This document shows positions 40,988 to 50,533 of a stretch of DNA of 64,000 nt, piece by piece. A program made the translations under genes and the position numbers. Source of the stretch: Billgrantia ethanolica (GTDB lineage Bacteria; Pseudomonadota; Gammaproteobacteria; Pseudomonadales; Halomonadaceae); assembly GCF_021404305.1 (NCBI RefSeq), contig NZ_JABFTX010000003.1:124001-188000 (forward strand). The letters run 5' to 3'. Each line of letters opens with the position of its first letter. The first letter of the stretch is position 1. The notes under the pieces were generated by a model. It had not been told where the DNA came from, made no database searches, and saw nothing but the letters and a program-made list of their open reading frames with translations.

Positions 40988-41045
40988 GAACGTAACAAGA
41001 ACATTAACGAGGTATGACGACTTCAGCGGGTGTCTCTTCTACTCT

Positions 41046-41080
41046 GGGGAGGCCTGCCGCGATGAGCGGCCCGGCTTCCC
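41046..41080 (+). terminator. Hairpin after lysC
   Basis: GCCGC-GATGA-GCGGC (41056-41070) is extended outwards by an imperfect GGGGAGGCC/GGCTTCCC pairing. Only TT follows, so termination of lysC is likely but not certain. Confidence 0.4.
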
Positions 41081-41174
41081 TTCAACGCTGTCATCGTGTC
41101 ATGGTGGGGTTGGGTGGTGGTGATGCACCTTGGTGCACTGTGGTACTAATGTGTTACATAATGAGAGCAACCTA

Positions 41175-41228
41175 GCGTCGATGGGATCGACGCCTATCCC
41201 GTTGCAAGTCGTCTGAGAAGGAGATCAG
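41175..41228 (+). promoter_or_regulatory. csrA leader with two GGA hairpins
   Basis: GCGTCGA-TGGGA-TCGACGC (41175-41193) is a perfect 7-bp stem with GGA in a five-base loop. CTGA-GAAGGAGA-TCAG (41213-41228) puts the AGGAG ribosome site itself in a loop. Both fit CsrA binding sites, so CsrA probably represses its own translation. GGGAT at 41183-41187 can pair instead with ATCCC at 41196-41200, giving an alternative fold. CATAAT at 41157-41162 is a possible -10 box. Confidence 0.55.
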
Positions 41229-41230
41229 TC

Positions 41231-41428
41231 ATGCTCATCCTGACCCGCCGAGTCGGTGAAACGCTGATGATCGGTGATGACATCACCGTGACCGTCCTTG
41301 GCGTCAAGGGCAATCAGGTACGTATTGGCGTCAATGCCCCCAAGGATGTCGCCGTACATCGTGAGGAAATCTATCAGCGCATCCAGCGTGAAAAGTCAGA
41401 CGAAGAGGGTGGAAGCGGTCAGGCTTAG
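41231..41428 (+). CDS. csrA: Carbon storage regulator CsrA/RsmA
   Basis: CsrA is a dimeric RNA-binding protein that blocks or stabilises mRNAs at GGA hairpins and controls carbon flow, motility, biofilm and secretion. The 65-residue protein begins [51 protein letters not shown], with the RNA-contact residues Leu4 and Arg44 (VHREE) in place. It follows lysC and precedes the tRNA-Ser gene, exactly as rsmA in Pseudomonas. The likely antagonist RNA is encoded at 30.8-31.05 kb. Confidence 0.98.
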   Translation: MLILTRRVGETLMIGDDITVTVLGVKGNQVRIGVNAPKDVAVHREEIYQRIQREKSDEEGGSGQA

Positions 41429-41483
41429 TAGACGACACTGTCTCCGCCGGTTTCGGCAACAGGAAACAAATGTCTGAATACGC

Positions 41484-41512
41484 TGGACAAAGCGCGGTAG
41501 AAAAGATAGGAT
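41484..41512 (+). promoter_or_regulatory. Promoter of the tRNA cluster
   Basis: TGGACA and TAGGAT are 17 bases apart, and the expected transcript would start about 12 bases before tRNA-Ser. Confidence 0.55.
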
Positions 41513-41530
41513 ATGCGCCGTGTCGTTGAG

Positions 41531-41623
41531 GGAGAGGTGGCCGAGTGGCTGAAGGCGCTCCCCTGCTAAGGGAGTATGGGGTTTATAGCCCCATCGAGGG
41601 TTCGAATCCCTCCCTCTCCGCCA
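41531..41623 (+). tRNA. tRNA-Ser (anticodon GCT)
   Basis: The 93-base gene has a 7-bp acceptor stem GGAGAGG/CCTCTCC, a long variable arm as expected for serine tRNA, an anticodon loop CTGCTAA, a TTCGAAT T-loop and an encoded CCA. It reads AGC and AGU codons. Confidence 0.97.
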
Positions 41624-41672
41624 TGCGACATGAAGCCATTGTTAGATGCATGATGGTTCGAAGCGTGAAGAT

Positions 41673-41749
41673 GCGCCCGTAGCTCAGCTGGATAGAGTAC
41701 CTGACTACGAATCAGGTGGTCGGAGGTTCGAATCCTCCCGGGCGCGCCA
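41673..41749 (+). tRNA. tRNA-Arg (anticodon ACG), copy 1
   Basis: The 77-base gene has the acceptor stem GCGCCCG/CGGGCGC, an anticodon loop CTACGAA and an encoded CCA. The A of the anticodon is normally deaminated to inosine so that it reads CGU, CGC and CGA. Confidence 0.97.
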
Positions 41750-41854
41750 AGAAACAAGATGAAACGGTCATGAGCATGGGCGTTTGATCCTGTCTCGGAA
41801 AGCGCAAATTTCGAAGCAGTGGTGACTATCGGCAGGACCTCGGTCTTGCTATCC

Positions 41855-41931
41855 GCGCCCGTAGCTCAGCTGGATAGAGTACCTGACTACGAATCAGGTG
41901 GTCGGAGGTTCGAATCCTCCCGGGCGCGCCA
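41855..41931 (+). tRNA. tRNA-Arg (anticodon ACG), copy 2
   Basis: This is identical in sequence to the copy at 41673-41749, 105 bases further on, and is followed by an intrinsic terminator. The two copies form a tandem duplication within one transcript. Confidence 0.97.
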
Positions 41932-41938
41932 GATTCAG

Positions 41939-41968
41939 AACCCGTCCTCCTGTGAGGGCGGGTTTTTT
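41939..41968 (+). terminator. Intrinsic terminator of the tRNA cluster
   Basis: AACCCGTCCTC and GAGGGCGGGTT pair with a single G-T wobble around a 4-base loop and run into TTTTTT. Confidence 0.88.
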
Positions 41969-42052
41969 ACTTCTGCTCAGCTCCTTTGGAACCTGGGCAT
42001 GCGTCTCGGCCAGTCGAGACGGAGAAAGTCATATCAATCGCGCGATCGTTTG

Positions 42053-42083
42053 GGTGCCTTCGAGATTCGACGGCACCTTTTTT
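42053..42083 (+). terminator. Second terminator-like hairpin with no gene in front
   Basis: GGTGCC (42053-42058) and GGCACC (42072-42077) enclose an inner TCGA/TCGA pairing and are followed by six T. No gene lies between it and the tRNA terminator 85 bases upstream, so it may end a small transcript or back up the first terminator. The rest of 41970-42200 shows nothing recognisable. Confidence 0.55.
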
Positions 42084-42200
42084 ATCGCCTCTTCTTCATG
42101 GCCTGGGGCTACCGCCCGCTCTTGATTCCCGAGGTTGCTCCCTGGGACCCCTTGCCAGGCCGTTTGCGGTTGGGTGTGGGGCTCTACCATGGCAATCGCT

Positions 42201-43250
42201 TCAGACGTGACAGAGTGTGCCTGCAGGCGCTCCTGAAGGCGTGTGTCCGGGTTCCTGCGGCGCGTGCCCGAGCCCGGCCAGCAGCCCTTCGAGCAGCCCT
42301 TCGAGATCGTTGATGCGCTTCACTGCCTGGAAGCGCCGCTCCGCTTCGTCGTTTCGATAGCGCATATGGTTCAGCCACTGTTTTACCAGGGAAGTGACAA
42401 TGCGTTCGGGAAGTGTGCTACGCTGCAATGCAGCATATTGGGCCAGGATGGCAGCCCGCTCCTGCCACTGCGTATCGGGCAGCCGTTCGCCGGTACTCAG
42501 CCAGTGGCGGATGCGGGGCGCCAGCAGTGGGTCGGCAAGCGCGCCTCGGCCCAGCATGACGTCGTGGCAGCCGGACAGAGTGCGTGCCTTCCAGTAGTCC
42601 TCCAGGCTCCAGATATCGCCGTTGGCGACCACCGGAATCTGGAGATGACGACGAATGCGACCGATCCACTCCCAGTGGGCCGGTGGGCGATAGCCTTCGT
42701 CGCGGGTGCGTGCATGTACCACGAGCTGCTTGGCACCGCCGTCGGCGGCGGCCTGGGCGCAGGCCAGCGCCAGGCGGCGATGCGAGAAGCCGAGGCGGAT
42801 CTTGGCCGTCACCGGTATCGTGTCACCTACGGCGTCGTGAACCGCAGCCACGGCGGCCTGCACCCGACGTGGGTCGCGCAGCAGTGAGGCGCCGCCATCA
42901 TGACGGTTGACCAGCTTGGCCGGACAGCCGAAGTTGAGATCGATGGCGCTGGCGCCGAGGTCTCGCGCCTGCTCGGCGTTGGCCGCCAGCGCTGCGGGAT
43001 CGCTGCCGAGCAGCTGCAACGCGACGGGAACCCCCGCCGGCGTGACTACACCGGTGTCGAGCTCAGGGCAGTGGCGTAGGAAGACCTTGGGCGGCAACCG
43101 TGCATCGACGACGCGGACGAACTCCGTCACCGCCCAGTCGAAACCGGGCCGACGGGTGAGGAGATCGCGGGCATGGGCATCGATCACGCCCTCCATGGGG
43201 GCGAGTCCGATCCTTCCTTGTAGTAAAACAACAACGCTGGCTTCCACCAT
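42201..43250 (-). CDS. dusC: tRNA-dihydrouridine synthase, DusC type
   Basis: Dus enzymes reduce uridine to dihydrouridine in tRNA with FMN and NADPH; DusC modifies position 16. The protein (349 residues from 43250) has IGLAPMEGVIDAHARDLL, CPELDTGVVTPAGVPVALQLLGSDP, the active-site Cys in LNFGCPAKLVNRHDGGASLL, VTAKIRLGF, LVVHARTRDEGY, PVVANGDIW and MLGRGALADPLL. The start is uncertain: an ATG at 43268 is also in frame and neither has a clear ribosome site. The C-terminus is Gly/Pro-rich and longer than in Escherichia. Confidence 0.9.
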   Translation of the reverse strand: MVEASVVVLLQGRIGLAPMEGVIDAHARDLLTRRPGFDWAVTEFVRVVDARLPPKVFLRHCPELDTGVVTPAGVPVALQLLGSDPAALAANAEQARDLGASAIDLNFGCPAKLVNRHDGGASLLRDPRRVQAAVAAVHDAVGDTIPVTAKIRLGFSHRRLALACAQAAADGGAKQLVVHARTRDEGYRPPAHWEWIGRIRRHLQIPVVANGDIWSLEDYWKARTLSGCHDVMLGRGALADPLLAPRIRHWLSTGERLPDTQWQERAAILAQYAALQRSTLPERIVTSLVKQWLNHMRYRNDEAERRFQAVKRINDLEGLLEGLLAGLGHAPQEPGHTPSGAPAGTLCHV

Positions 43251-43366
43251 GGGGTGCTTGCAATTCATCCGGAGTGTGGCAGTTTAGATGGCCAACTTTA
43301 AATGCTTGGCGTCATGTTTGCGGCAATTTGGCTCACGAACTCGGCTCAAGAACAAGGGGAGTAGGC

Positions 43367-43612
43367 ATGCAGGATGAGCAGTTGCTACTCGATGGTCTGG
43401 CCCTGATGGGGGTCGGCATGGGGTTCGTTTTTGTTTTTCTTACCATTCTGGTGCTGGCCACCACCCTGATGTCGTTGGTGGTTCGCCGCCTCGCGCCGTC
43501 CCCCGTTGCCCCGGCCGCTGCGCCGACCTCGACCACGCCATCCACCAAGGATGACGCCGAAATCATGGCCGTCATCAGCACCGCCATCCATCGCTATCGT
43601 CAGCGTCGCTGA
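43367..43612 (+). CDS. oadG: Oxaloacetate decarboxylase, gamma subunit
   Basis: The 81-residue protein has one membrane helix (about residues 9-36, [29 protein letters not shown]) and a Pro/Ala-rich tail ending in a helix ([18 protein letters not shown]), the pattern of OadG. The gamma subunit anchors the alpha subunit to the membrane beta subunit. AAGGGGA precedes the ATG. It is the first gene of oadGAB. Confidence 0.9.
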   Translation: MQDEQLLLDGLALMGVGMGFVFVFLTILVLATTLMSLVVRRLAPSPVAPAAAPTSTTPSTKDDAEIMAVISTAIHRYRQRR

Positions 43613-43668
43613 CGGCTGCCAGCGAACGCAATACTACTACACAACACGCCATTCACGGGGTCATTGTC

Positions 43669-45489
43669 ATGAGCGAGACCAATCGCCCGCTGGGCATCAC
43701 CGACGTCGTCCTGCGCGACGCCCACCAGTCGCTATTTGCCACCCGCATGCGGCTCGACGACATGCTGCCGATCGCCGAGAAGCTCGACCGGGTCGGCTTC
43801 TGGTCGCTGGAGTCCTGGGGCGGTGCCACCTTCGACGCCTGTATCCGCTACCTCGGTGAGGATCCGTGGGAGCGGATACGCGCGTTGAAGGAGGCCATGC
43901 CCAACACGCCGCAGCAGATGCTGCTGCGCGGCCAGAACCTGCTTGGCTACCGCCACTACGCCGACGACGTGGTCGACCGCTTCGTCGAGCGGGCCAAGAC
44001 CAACGGCGTCGATGTGTTCCGCGTGTTCGATGCCATGAACGATCCGCGCAACCTGGAGCGGGCCATCAAGGCCGTACGCAAGGTGGGCGGCCACGCTCAG
44101 GGCACCATCTCCTACACCGTGAGCCCGGTGCACACCCTCGACAGCTGGGTCGAGCTGGCCGAGACCATCGCCGACATGGGCGCCGACTCGCTGGCAATCA
44201 AGGATATGGCCGGCCTGCTGGCCCCCTATGACGCCTATGAGCTGGTCACGCGGCTGAAGAAGGCCCTGTCGATCCCGATCCACATGCAGTGCCATGCCAC
44301 CACCGGCATGTCCACTGCTGCCATCCTCAAGGCGGTGGAGGCCGGTATCGACAACGTCGACACGGCCATCTCCTCGATGTCGATGACCTACGGCCACAGC
44401 CCTACCGAGTCGGTGGTGGCGATCCTCAAGGGCACCGAGCGCGACACCAACCTCGACCTCGAGCTGCTCGAGGACATCGCCGGTTACTTCCGCGAGGTAC
44501 GCAAGAAGTACGCCGCCTTCGAGGGCTCGCTCAAGGGCATCGACTCGCGCATCCTGGTGGCCCAGGTGCCCGGCGGCATGCTCACCAACATGGAGAGCCA
44601 GCTCAAGGAGCAGGGCGCCGGCGACAAGCTCGACGACGTGCTGTCCGAGATTCCCCGCGTGCGCGAGGACCTGGGCTTCATCCCGCTGGTTACCCCCACC
44701 TCGCAGATCGTCGGCACCCAGGCGGTGATGAACGTGATGATGGGCGAGCGCTACAAGTCGATCTCCAAGGAGGTCCAGGCGCTACTCAAGGGCGAGTACG
44801 GCGCCGCGCCGGCGCCCTTCGACAAGGCGCTGCAGAGTCGCGTGCTGGAGGGTGGCGAGCCGATCACCTGTCGCCCCGCCGACCTGCTCGAAGCCGAAAT
44901 GGACCGGCTGGCCGCCGAGCTCAAGGAGAAGGCCAAGACCGACGGCATTCGCCTCGCCGAAGGTGAGCGCGAGATCGACGACGTGCTGACCTACGCACTG
45001 TTCCCGCAGATCGGGCTGAAGTTCCTCAAGAACCGCGACAACCCCGATGCCTTCGAGCCAGCCCCCCAGGCGCCGGGTCAGGAGGCCAGCCTGCCGGTTG
45101 CCGCTCAGAAGGCCGAGGGCAAGCTGCCGGCGACGCGTGCGGCGGCGCCCGCCGGCCCCGAGACTTACACGGTCAAGGTGAACGGCAAGCAGTACGTGGT
45201 GGAGGTGGCCGAGGGCGGCGAGATCGGTGCGGTGCAGGAGCAGGCCCAGCCGCAGGCCGCCGCACCCGCGGCATCGAGCGGTGCGACCATCACCGCCCCG
45301 CTGGCCGGCAACATCTTCAAGGTCAACGTGCGCCCCGGTGACAGCGTGCAGGAAGGCGACGTGGTGATCATCCTCGAGGCGATGAAGATGGAAACCGAAG
45401 TGCGGGCTGCCAGCAGCGGTACCGTGTCCGAGGTCAAGGTCGGTGAGGGCGACAGCGTCGCCGTCGGCGACACCCTGATCGTGCTGTAA
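43669..45489 (+). CDS. oadA: Oxaloacetate decarboxylase, alpha subunit (biotin carboxyltransferase)
   Basis: OadA transfers the carboxyl group of oxaloacetate to biotin. The 606-residue protein has the carboxyltransferase domain ([51 protein letters not shown]), an Ala/Pro linker at about residues 465-535, and a C-terminal biotinyl domain with the modified Lys in EAMKMET. It works with OadB, which decarboxylates carboxybiotin and pumps sodium out. Confidence 0.97.
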   Translation: MSETNRPLGITDVVLRDAHQSLFATRMRLDDMLPIAEKLDRVGFWSLESWGGATFDACIRYLGEDPWERIRALKEAMPNTPQQMLLRGQNLLGYRHYADDVVDRFVERAKTNGVDVFRVFDAMNDPRNLERAIKAVRKVGGHAQGTISYTVSPVHTLDSWVELAETIADMGADSLAIKDMAGLLAPYDAYELVTRLKKALSIPIHMQCHATTGMSTAAILKAVEAGIDNVDTAISSMSMTYGHSPTESVVAILKGTERDTNLDLELLEDIAGYFREVRKKYAAFEGSLKGIDSRILVAQVPGGMLTNMESQLKEQGAGDKLDDVLSEIPRVREDLGFIPLVTPTSQIVGTQAVMNVMMGERYKSISKEVQALLKGEYGAAPAPFDKALQSRVLEGGEPITCRPADLLEAEMDRLAAELKEKAKTDGIRLAEGEREIDDVLTYALFPQIGLKFLKNRDNPDAFEPAPQAPGQEASLPVAAQKAEGKLPATRAAAPAGPETYTVKVNGKQYVVEVAEGGEIGAVQEQAQPQAAAPAASSGATITAPLAGNIFKVNVRPGDSVQEGDVVIILEAMKMETEVRAASSGTVSEVKVGEGDSVAVGDTLIVL

Positions 45490-45500
45490 GGGTCTCTGTC

Positions 45501-46823
45501 ATGGAAAAGCTGTTGACCCTGTGGGAGGGCTCCGGCCTCTACAACCTGACGCCCGGCCAGGCAGTCATGATCCTGGTGGGCCTGGGGCTGCTCTATCTGG
45601 CCATTGCCAAGAAGTTCGAGCCGCTGCTGCTGGTGCCGATCGGTTTCGGCGGGATACTCGCCAACATTCCCGAGGCGGGCCTGGCGATCTCGGCGCTGGA
45701 CCAGGCCATCGAAGTGGCGCGCCCGGCGGTGCTGCAGCAGATGGCGGCGGCGCTCGGTGCGACGCTCGATCCGCTGGCCGGCGAGGAGGCGTGGCGCGCC
45801 ACGCTCAAGGCACTGGTCGACAACGGCGCCGCACCGGATCAGATCCGCGCTGCCCGGGACATTGCCATGAACGTCGGCTACGGCGACGGGCTGCTCTACG
45901 TCTTCTACTCCCTGGCCGTGGCCTCGGGTATCGCACCGCTGCTGATCTTCATGGGCGTAGGGGCGATGACCGACTTCGGCCCGCTGCTGGCCAACCCGCG
46001 CACGCTGTTCCTGGGAGCGGCGGCGCAGTTCGGTATCTTCGCCACCCTGTTCGGCGCGGTCGGCATGTCGGCCCTGGGCTGGATGGACTTCTCCATCGAG
46101 CAGGCCGCGGCCATCGGCATCATCGGCGGTGCCGACGGGCCGACCTCGATCTACGTATCGAGCGTGCTGGCGCCGGAGCTGCTGGGTGCCATCGCCGTGG
46201 CGGCCTACGCCTACATGGCGCTTGTGCCAATGCTGCAGCCGCCGATCATGCGGCTGCTGACCACGCGCAAGGAGCGGGCGATAGCGATGACGCAGCTGCG
46301 TCCGGTCTCCAAGCTGGAGAAGATCGCCTTCCCCCTGCTGCTGCTGCTGCTGGTGGCGCTGTTCCTGCCCGATGCCGCACCGCTGCTGGGCATGTTCTGC
46401 TTCGGCAACCTGATGCGCGAGTGCGGCGTAGTCGAGCGACTGACCGACACCGCGCAGAACGCCCTGATCAACATTGTCACCATCGTGCTGGGGCTGGCCG
46501 TGGGCTCGCGGCTGATGGCCGAGAGCTTCCTGGCACTGGAAACCCTGGGCATCATGACGCTGGGCATGGTGGCCTTCGCCATCGGGACCGCGGCCGGCGT
46601 GCTGATGGCCAAGCTGATGAACCTGGTGAGCCGCATGCCGATCAATCCGCTGATCGGTGCCGCCGGGGTGTCGGCGGTGCCGATGGCGGCACGGGTCGCC
46701 AACAAGGTGGGGCTCGAGTCCAATCCGCACAACTTCCTGCTCATGCACGCCATGGGGCCCAACGTGGCCGGCGTCATCGGCTCGGCGGTGGCCGCCGGGG
46801 TGATGATCAAGTACCTGGGCTAG
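45501..46823 (+). CDS. oadB: Oxaloacetate decarboxylase, beta subunit (sodium pump)
   Basis: The 440-residue membrane protein has about 10 helices. Conserved segments are [27 protein letters not shown], the sodium-site region [52 protein letters not shown] and [23 protein letters not shown]. OadB couples carboxybiotin decarboxylation to sodium export, which fits a salt-loving host. It starts 11 bases after oadA. Confidence 0.97.
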   Translation: MEKLLTLWEGSGLYNLTPGQAVMILVGLGLLYLAIAKKFEPLLLVPIGFGGILANIPEAGLAISALDQAIEVARPAVLQQMAAALGATLDPLAGEEAWRATLKALVDNGAAPDQIRAARDIAMNVGYGDGLLYVFYSLAVASGIAPLLIFMGVGAMTDFGPLLANPRTLFLGAAAQFGIFATLFGAVGMSALGWMDFSIEQAAAIGIIGGADGPTSIYVSSVLAPELLGAIAVAAYAYMALVPMLQPPIMRLLTTRKERAIAMTQLRPVSKLEKIAFPLLLLLLVALFLPDAAPLLGMFCFGNLMRECGVVERLTDTAQNALINIVTIVLGLAVGSRLMAESFLALETLGIMTLGMVAFAIGTAAGVLMAKLMNLVSRMPINPLIGAAGVSAVPMAARVANKVGLESNPHNFLLMHAMGPNVAGVIGSAVAAGVMIKYLG

Positions 46824-46840
46824 CGGGGCCTCGATACCCG

Positions 46841-46872
46841 ACGACTACGGCACCCTCGGGTGCCGTAGTCGT
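46841..46872 (+). terminator. Hairpin between convergent oadB and the ggt-like gene
   Basis: A perfect 15-bp inverted repeat (ACGACTACGGCACCC and its complement) with a 2-base centre lies between the two converging genes and probably ends both. Confidence 0.75.
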
Positions 46873-46914
46873 TGATGCGGATAGGTGTCTGCCTACGAAG
46901 TGCAGCCGGGCACG

Positions 46915-48522
46915 CTACCAGGGCAGCACGGCGCCATCGGTGCGTGGTTCGGTGCCGCCGCACAGCACGCCGGATTCCGGGTCGCGCAGGATGATCTGGC
47001 CGCGGCCGAAGCTGATCGTGTCGGCGAGCTTGACGATATGGTGGCCGCGCCTCGCCAGGGCTTGCGCCAGGTGGTCTGGAAAATGTGGTTCCACCTCGAC
47101 GGTCTTGCCCTTGGTCCACTTCCAGCGCGGCATGTCCAGGGCCGCTTGAGGATTGAGGCGGTCCTCGAGCATGGCGGTGATCACCTGCACGTGGCCTTGG
47201 GGCTGCATGTAGCCCCCCATCACCCCGAACGGCCCCACCGCCTGACCATCCCGGGTGATGAAGCCGGGGATGATGGTGTGATAGGTACGCTTGCCCGGTG
47301 CCAGGGCGTTGGCGTGGCTGGCATCGAGGGAAAAGGAGGCGCCGCGGTTCTGCAGGCTGATGCCGGTACCCGGAATCACGATGCCCGAGCCGAAGCCATG
47401 GAAGTTGCTCTGGATGAACGACACCATGTTGCCCTCGCCATCGGCGGTGGCCAGATAGACGGTGCCGCCCATGATCGGGTTGCCGTGGACCGGGTCGACG
47501 GCTTTCTCCCCGATCAGTCCGGCGCGCTGTGCCAGGTAATCGCCGGCGAGCATCTGCTCGACGCTCGGCTTCATGGCGTCGCGCTCTGTGATGTAGTTCA
47601 GTCCATCCACATAGGCCAGTTTGGTGGCCTCGATACGCCGATGCAGTGTCTCTACCGGGTCGCGCCCCTCCGTCCCCATCTGCTCGAGCATGCCGAGGGC
47701 CTGTAACGCGATCATGCCGGAGCCGTTGGGGGGGATCTCCCAGATATCGTGGCCGCGGTAGCGCGTGGAAATGGGCTCGACCCATTCCGGCTGGAAGGCG
47801 GCTAGGTCTGCCTTGCGCAGCAGACCGCCGTGCTCGCGGAAGAAGGCATCGATCTTGTCGCCCAGCTCGCCCTCGTAGAAGGCGCGGCCCTTGGTCTCGG
47901 CGATGGCGCGCAGCGAACTGGCGTGGCCTGTCGACGACCAGCGCTCGCCGGGCTTGGGCGCGCGACCCTTGGCGGCGAAGGTATCGAACCACGGCTTGAA
48001 GGCAACATCGTCATAGGCCGAGTAAGTGTGGAAGGCCTCGTCCCACATCTGGTGGGCCACCGGGGTGACCGCATAACCCTGCTCGGCCAGTGCCACCGCG
48101 GGGGCGAGCAGGTCGGCGAAGGGCAGCTTGCCGAAGCGCTCGGAGAGTGCCGCCCACGCCGCCGGCGCGCCGGGCACGGTGATCGGCAGCAGGCCATGGA
48201 GCGGCATGCTGGCATGGCCCCGTGCCTTCACGGCCTCGATGGTGGCGGCCTGAGGGGCCGGTCCGCTGGCATTCAAACCGTGCAGCTTGCCGTCGATCCA
48301 GACGATGGCAAAGGCGTCGCTGCCGATGCCGTTGGAGGTTGGCTCGACCACGCTCAGCGCAGCGGCGCTGGCGATGGCGGCATCCACGGCATTGCCCCCC
48401 TGCTGAAGGATCTGCATGCCCACCTGGGCGGCCACCGGCTGGGAGGTGGCGACCATGCCACGGGTGCCGAAGGCGGTCATGCGACGCGAGGAGCAGGGAT
48501 AATAAAGCGCATCGTGATGCAT
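46915..48522 (-). CDS. Gamma-glutamyltransferase family protein
   Basis: The 535-residue protein belongs to the N-terminal-nucleophile GGT family. GGNAVDAAIASAAALSVVEPTSNGIGSDAF is the N-terminal signature. The autoprocessing Thr is in GGTVYLATADGEGNMVSFIQSN, and GFGSGIVIPGTGISLQNRG lines the active site. No signal peptide is visible, so it is probably cytoplasmic, unlike periplasmic glutathione-hydrolysing GGTs; its substrate may be another gamma-glutamyl compound. AAGGATC precedes the ATG. It lies 42 bases after the CHR transporter pair and may be co-transcribed with it. Confidence 0.9.
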   Translation of the reverse strand: MHHDALYYPCSSRRMTAFGTRGMVATSQPVAAQVGMQILQQGGNAVDAAIASAAALSVVEPTSNGIGSDAFAIVWIDGKLHGLNASGPAPQAATIEAVKARGHASMPLHGLLPITVPGAPAAWAALSERFGKLPFADLLAPAVALAEQGYAVTPVAHQMWDEAFHTYSAYDDVAFKPWFDTFAAKGRAPKPGERWSSTGHASSLRAIAETKGRAFYEGELGDKIDAFFREHGGLLRKADLAAFQPEWVEPISTRYRGHDIWEIPPNGSGMIALQALGMLEQMGTEGRDPVETLHRRIEATKLAYVDGLNYITERDAMKPSVEQMLAGDYLAQRAGLIGEKAVDPVHGNPIMGGTVYLATADGEGNMVSFIQSNFHGFGSGIVIPGTGISLQNRGASFSLDASHANALAPGKRTYHTIIPGFITRDGQAVGPFGVMGGYMQPQGHVQVITAMLEDRLNPQAALDMPRWKWTKGKTVEVEPHFPDHLAQALARRGHHIVKLADTISFGRGQIILRDPESGVLCGGTEPRTDGAVLPW

Positions 48523-48564
48523 AAGGGATCCTTGTGGGGCATGTTGTTGGTAGGCGGCGGCGTC

Positions 48565-49095
48565 TCAGCCCAGGAACAGACCACCATAAACCAGGGCGCC
48601 GAGTACCACGAAGGCCGGGTGGGCACGAAAACGCAGCAAGGCGACCGCGGCCACCGCACCGATCAGTAGCGTGTGGAGCACGCCGGCGTTGCGGATGCCC
48701 TCACTGAAGAAGCTCCAGGTCAGCCAGGCCATCATCATGGCAATGACGGGGCGCACCCACTGGCTCATGCGCTGAACGCGCGGCGAGTTGCGGTGACGAT
48801 GAAGCAGCCCCAGCGCACACAGCATCAGCAACAGCGAGGGGGCCACTGTCGCCAGTACCGCCACCATGGCGCCGCTGATACCGGCGACGTCATAGCCTAC
48901 GTACCCGGCCATCTTGGTGGCGATGGGGCTGGGCAAGGCGTTGCCCAGCGCCAGGGTTTCGGCAAATTGTTGGGCGTTCATCCAGCCGTAGCGACCCACC
49001 ACCTCGGCTTCGATCAGGGGAATGATCGCTGGCCCACCGCCATAGCCGATGATGTTGGGAATGAAGAAGGCTAGGAACAGCTCCCAATAGATCAT
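48565..49095 (-). CDS. CHR-family (chromate transporter-like) membrane protein, second half, copy 1
   Basis: The 176-residue protein is a short CHR domain with GYGGGPAIIPLIEAEVVGRYGWMNAQQFAETLALGNALPSPIATKMAGYVGY and about five or six membrane segments. Short CHR proteins act in pairs; the partner is directly upstream with a 4-base overlap. The family exports chromate in some bacteria, but the substrate here may be another anion. It is paralogous to the protein encoded at 52922-53452. Confidence 0.85.
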   Translation of the reverse strand: MIYWELFLAFFIPNIIGYGGGPAIIPLIEAEVVGRYGWMNAQQFAETLALGNALPSPIATKMAGYVGYDVAGISGAMVAVLATVAPSLLLMLCALGLLHRHRNSPRVQRMSQWVRPVIAMMMAWLTWSFFSEGIRNAGVLHTLLIGAVAAVALLRFRAHPAFVVLGALVYGGLFLG

Positions 49096-49655
49096 GAGGC
49101 GCGCGCCTTACGGGGCACTGGCCGCAGCAGCGCCGCCGCCAGGATGGCGCCGATCACCAGGCCGGGATGCACGCCGAGCAGATAGATCAGCACGCCGGCC
49201 GCCGCCGCCATCGTGAGACTGACCAGCCAGCCGAGCACCAATTTCGACTTGTCGAGGAAGTCCCAGGCCAATTGTCCCATCATCACCATCACCACCGGTA
49301 CCACTGCTTGGCCCATGCCGCGGATCCAGGCGACGTCGCGGTAGCGGCTGAATGCCGTGAGCAGCGCAATCATGGCCACGATCATGGGAAGGATGACGGC
49401 ACCCACGGCGACGATGCAGCCGAGCGTGCCGGCGACGCGGTAGCCGATGTAGCCCGGCATCTTGGTGGCGATGGGGCCGGGTAGGGTATTGCCGATGGCC
49501 AGGATGTCAGCGAACTCCTCGTCGCTGAGCCAGGCATGGCGTTTGACTACCTCTTGTCGTACCAGGGGTATCATGGCGGGGCCGCCGCCGAAGCCAAGTA
49601 GGCCGATGCGTATGAACGCCCAGAACAAGGCGCCGAGGGGCGCGTTGCCGGTCAT
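49092..49655 (-). CDS. CHR-family membrane protein, first half, copy 1
   Basis: The 187-residue protein has the CHR motif LGFGGGPAMIPLVRQEVVKRHAWLSDEEFADILAIGNTLPGPIATKMPGYIGYRVAG and hydrophobic helices to the C-terminus. AGAGGG precedes the ATG. It is divergent from the gntR gene at 49810 and shares with it an AT-rich promoter region. It is close in sequence to the protein encoded at 53449-54021. Confidence 0.85.
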   Translation of the reverse strand: MTGNAPLGALFWAFIRIGLLGFGGGPAMIPLVRQEVVKRHAWLSDEEFADILAIGNTLPGPIATKMPGYIGYRVAGTLGCIVAVGAVILPMIVAMIALLTAFSRYRDVAWIRGMGQAVVPVVMVMMGQLAWDFLDKSKLVLGWLVSLTMAAAAGVLIYLLGVHPGLVIGAILAAALLRPVPRKARAS

Positions 49656-49725
49656 GCCACCCTCTTTGATGCATCGGTAGTGGGGCTGATGATTGATTTA
49701 GGATTCATATGTCAGCTTAATTAAT

Positions 49726-49739
49726 AATAATCGATTGTT
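49726..49739. promoter_or_regulatory. Candidate operator AATAATCGATTGTT in the chr/gntR promoter
   Basis: This 14-base near-palindrome lies about 70 bases from both divergent start codons. An equivalent, fully symmetrical AATAATCGATTATT occurs in the paralogous promoter at 54107-54120. It may be the binding site for the adjacent GntR protein. Confidence 0.5.
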
Positions 49740-49809
49740 TCGGCTAGAATATAGATTGTGCCCAAAAGCCGCGTCAACTTTCGGTTCCACTACGAGCTGA
49801 GGAGGGAGC

Positions 49810-50478
49810 ATGGGGATACCCGAACGCCAGGTGTCGTCGACGGCGTCCAGCCGCATCTACGACACCCTGCGACAAGACCTGATCAACGGTCGCTTTACTG
49901 CTGGCGAAAAGGTCGCGATCAGCGCGCTCAAGGAGCGCTATGCGATAGGCCTGAGTCCGCTACGTGAGGCGCTCAATCGCCTGGCGGCTCACGGGTTGCT
50001 GATTCAGGAGAACCAGCGCGGCTTCCGCGTGCCCAGCCTGGAGCGCAGCGAGCTCGACGATATCGCCGAGATGCGTCGCGAACTCGAAGGCATGGCGCTG
50101 GAGCGTGCTATTCGTCTGGGGGATGCCGAATGGGAATCCGAACTGCTGGCCGCGGCGCACCGCTTGAAGCGGGCCGACATGGCGCCGGACAAGGTCGAGG
50201 AGTGGGAGCATTTTCATGCCTGTTTCCACCGCACCCTGGTGGCACCCTGCGGCTCGGCTTGGTTACTGCGCTTCATCGCGCAGCTGCATGATCAATTCGA
50301 CCGCTATCGACGCATGGCGCCGGAGGCACCCGAGGTGCGCCGTGTGCTGGATGCTCAGCACGGCGAGCTGGTGGAGCTGGCGCTGGAGCGTGATATCAAA
50401 TCGGCGCGAGCGCTGATGGACGATCACATTCAGCGTTCGTACCAGGTGGCGCTGCAAGGCGTGCTGTCATCGGCCTGA
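49810..50478 (+). CDS. GntR-family regulator (FCD/FadR type), copy 1
   Basis: The 222-residue protein has an N-terminal winged helix (SRIYDTLRQDLINGRFTAGEKV to LSPLREALNRLAAHGLLIQENQRGFRV) and an FCD ligand domain from about residue 85 (DIAEMRRELEGMALERAI) with His residues for a metal (FHACFHRTL, LDAQHGELVELAL). It is closely similar to the regulator at 54197. Such proteins usually repress nearby catabolic or transport genes and respond to a small acid. Confidence 0.88.
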   Translation: MGIPERQVSSTASSRIYDTLRQDLINGRFTAGEKVAISALKERYAIGLSPLREALNRLAAHGLLIQENQRGFRVPSLERSELDDIAEMRRELEGMALERAIRLGDAEWESELLAAAHRLKRADMAPDKVEEWEHFHACFHRTLVAPCGSAWLLRFIAQLHDQFDRYRRMAPEAPEVRRVLDAQHGELVELALERDIKSARALMDDHIQRSYQVALQGVLSSA

Positions 50479-50533
50479 TTCGCAGCAGGCAGACCGAACG
50501 TACTGCGCAGATGGACTCGTGGTGTCTTTCGGT

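Noticed and set aside
41673-41931. Repeated 77-bp blocks that might be read as a repeat array
   Set aside because: They are two identical tRNA-Arg genes with full cloverleaf features.
45521-47149. A 542-residue Arg/Gly/His-rich frame over oadB
   Set aside because: It is a shifted reading of oadB that runs past its terminator; oadB itself matches its family throughout.
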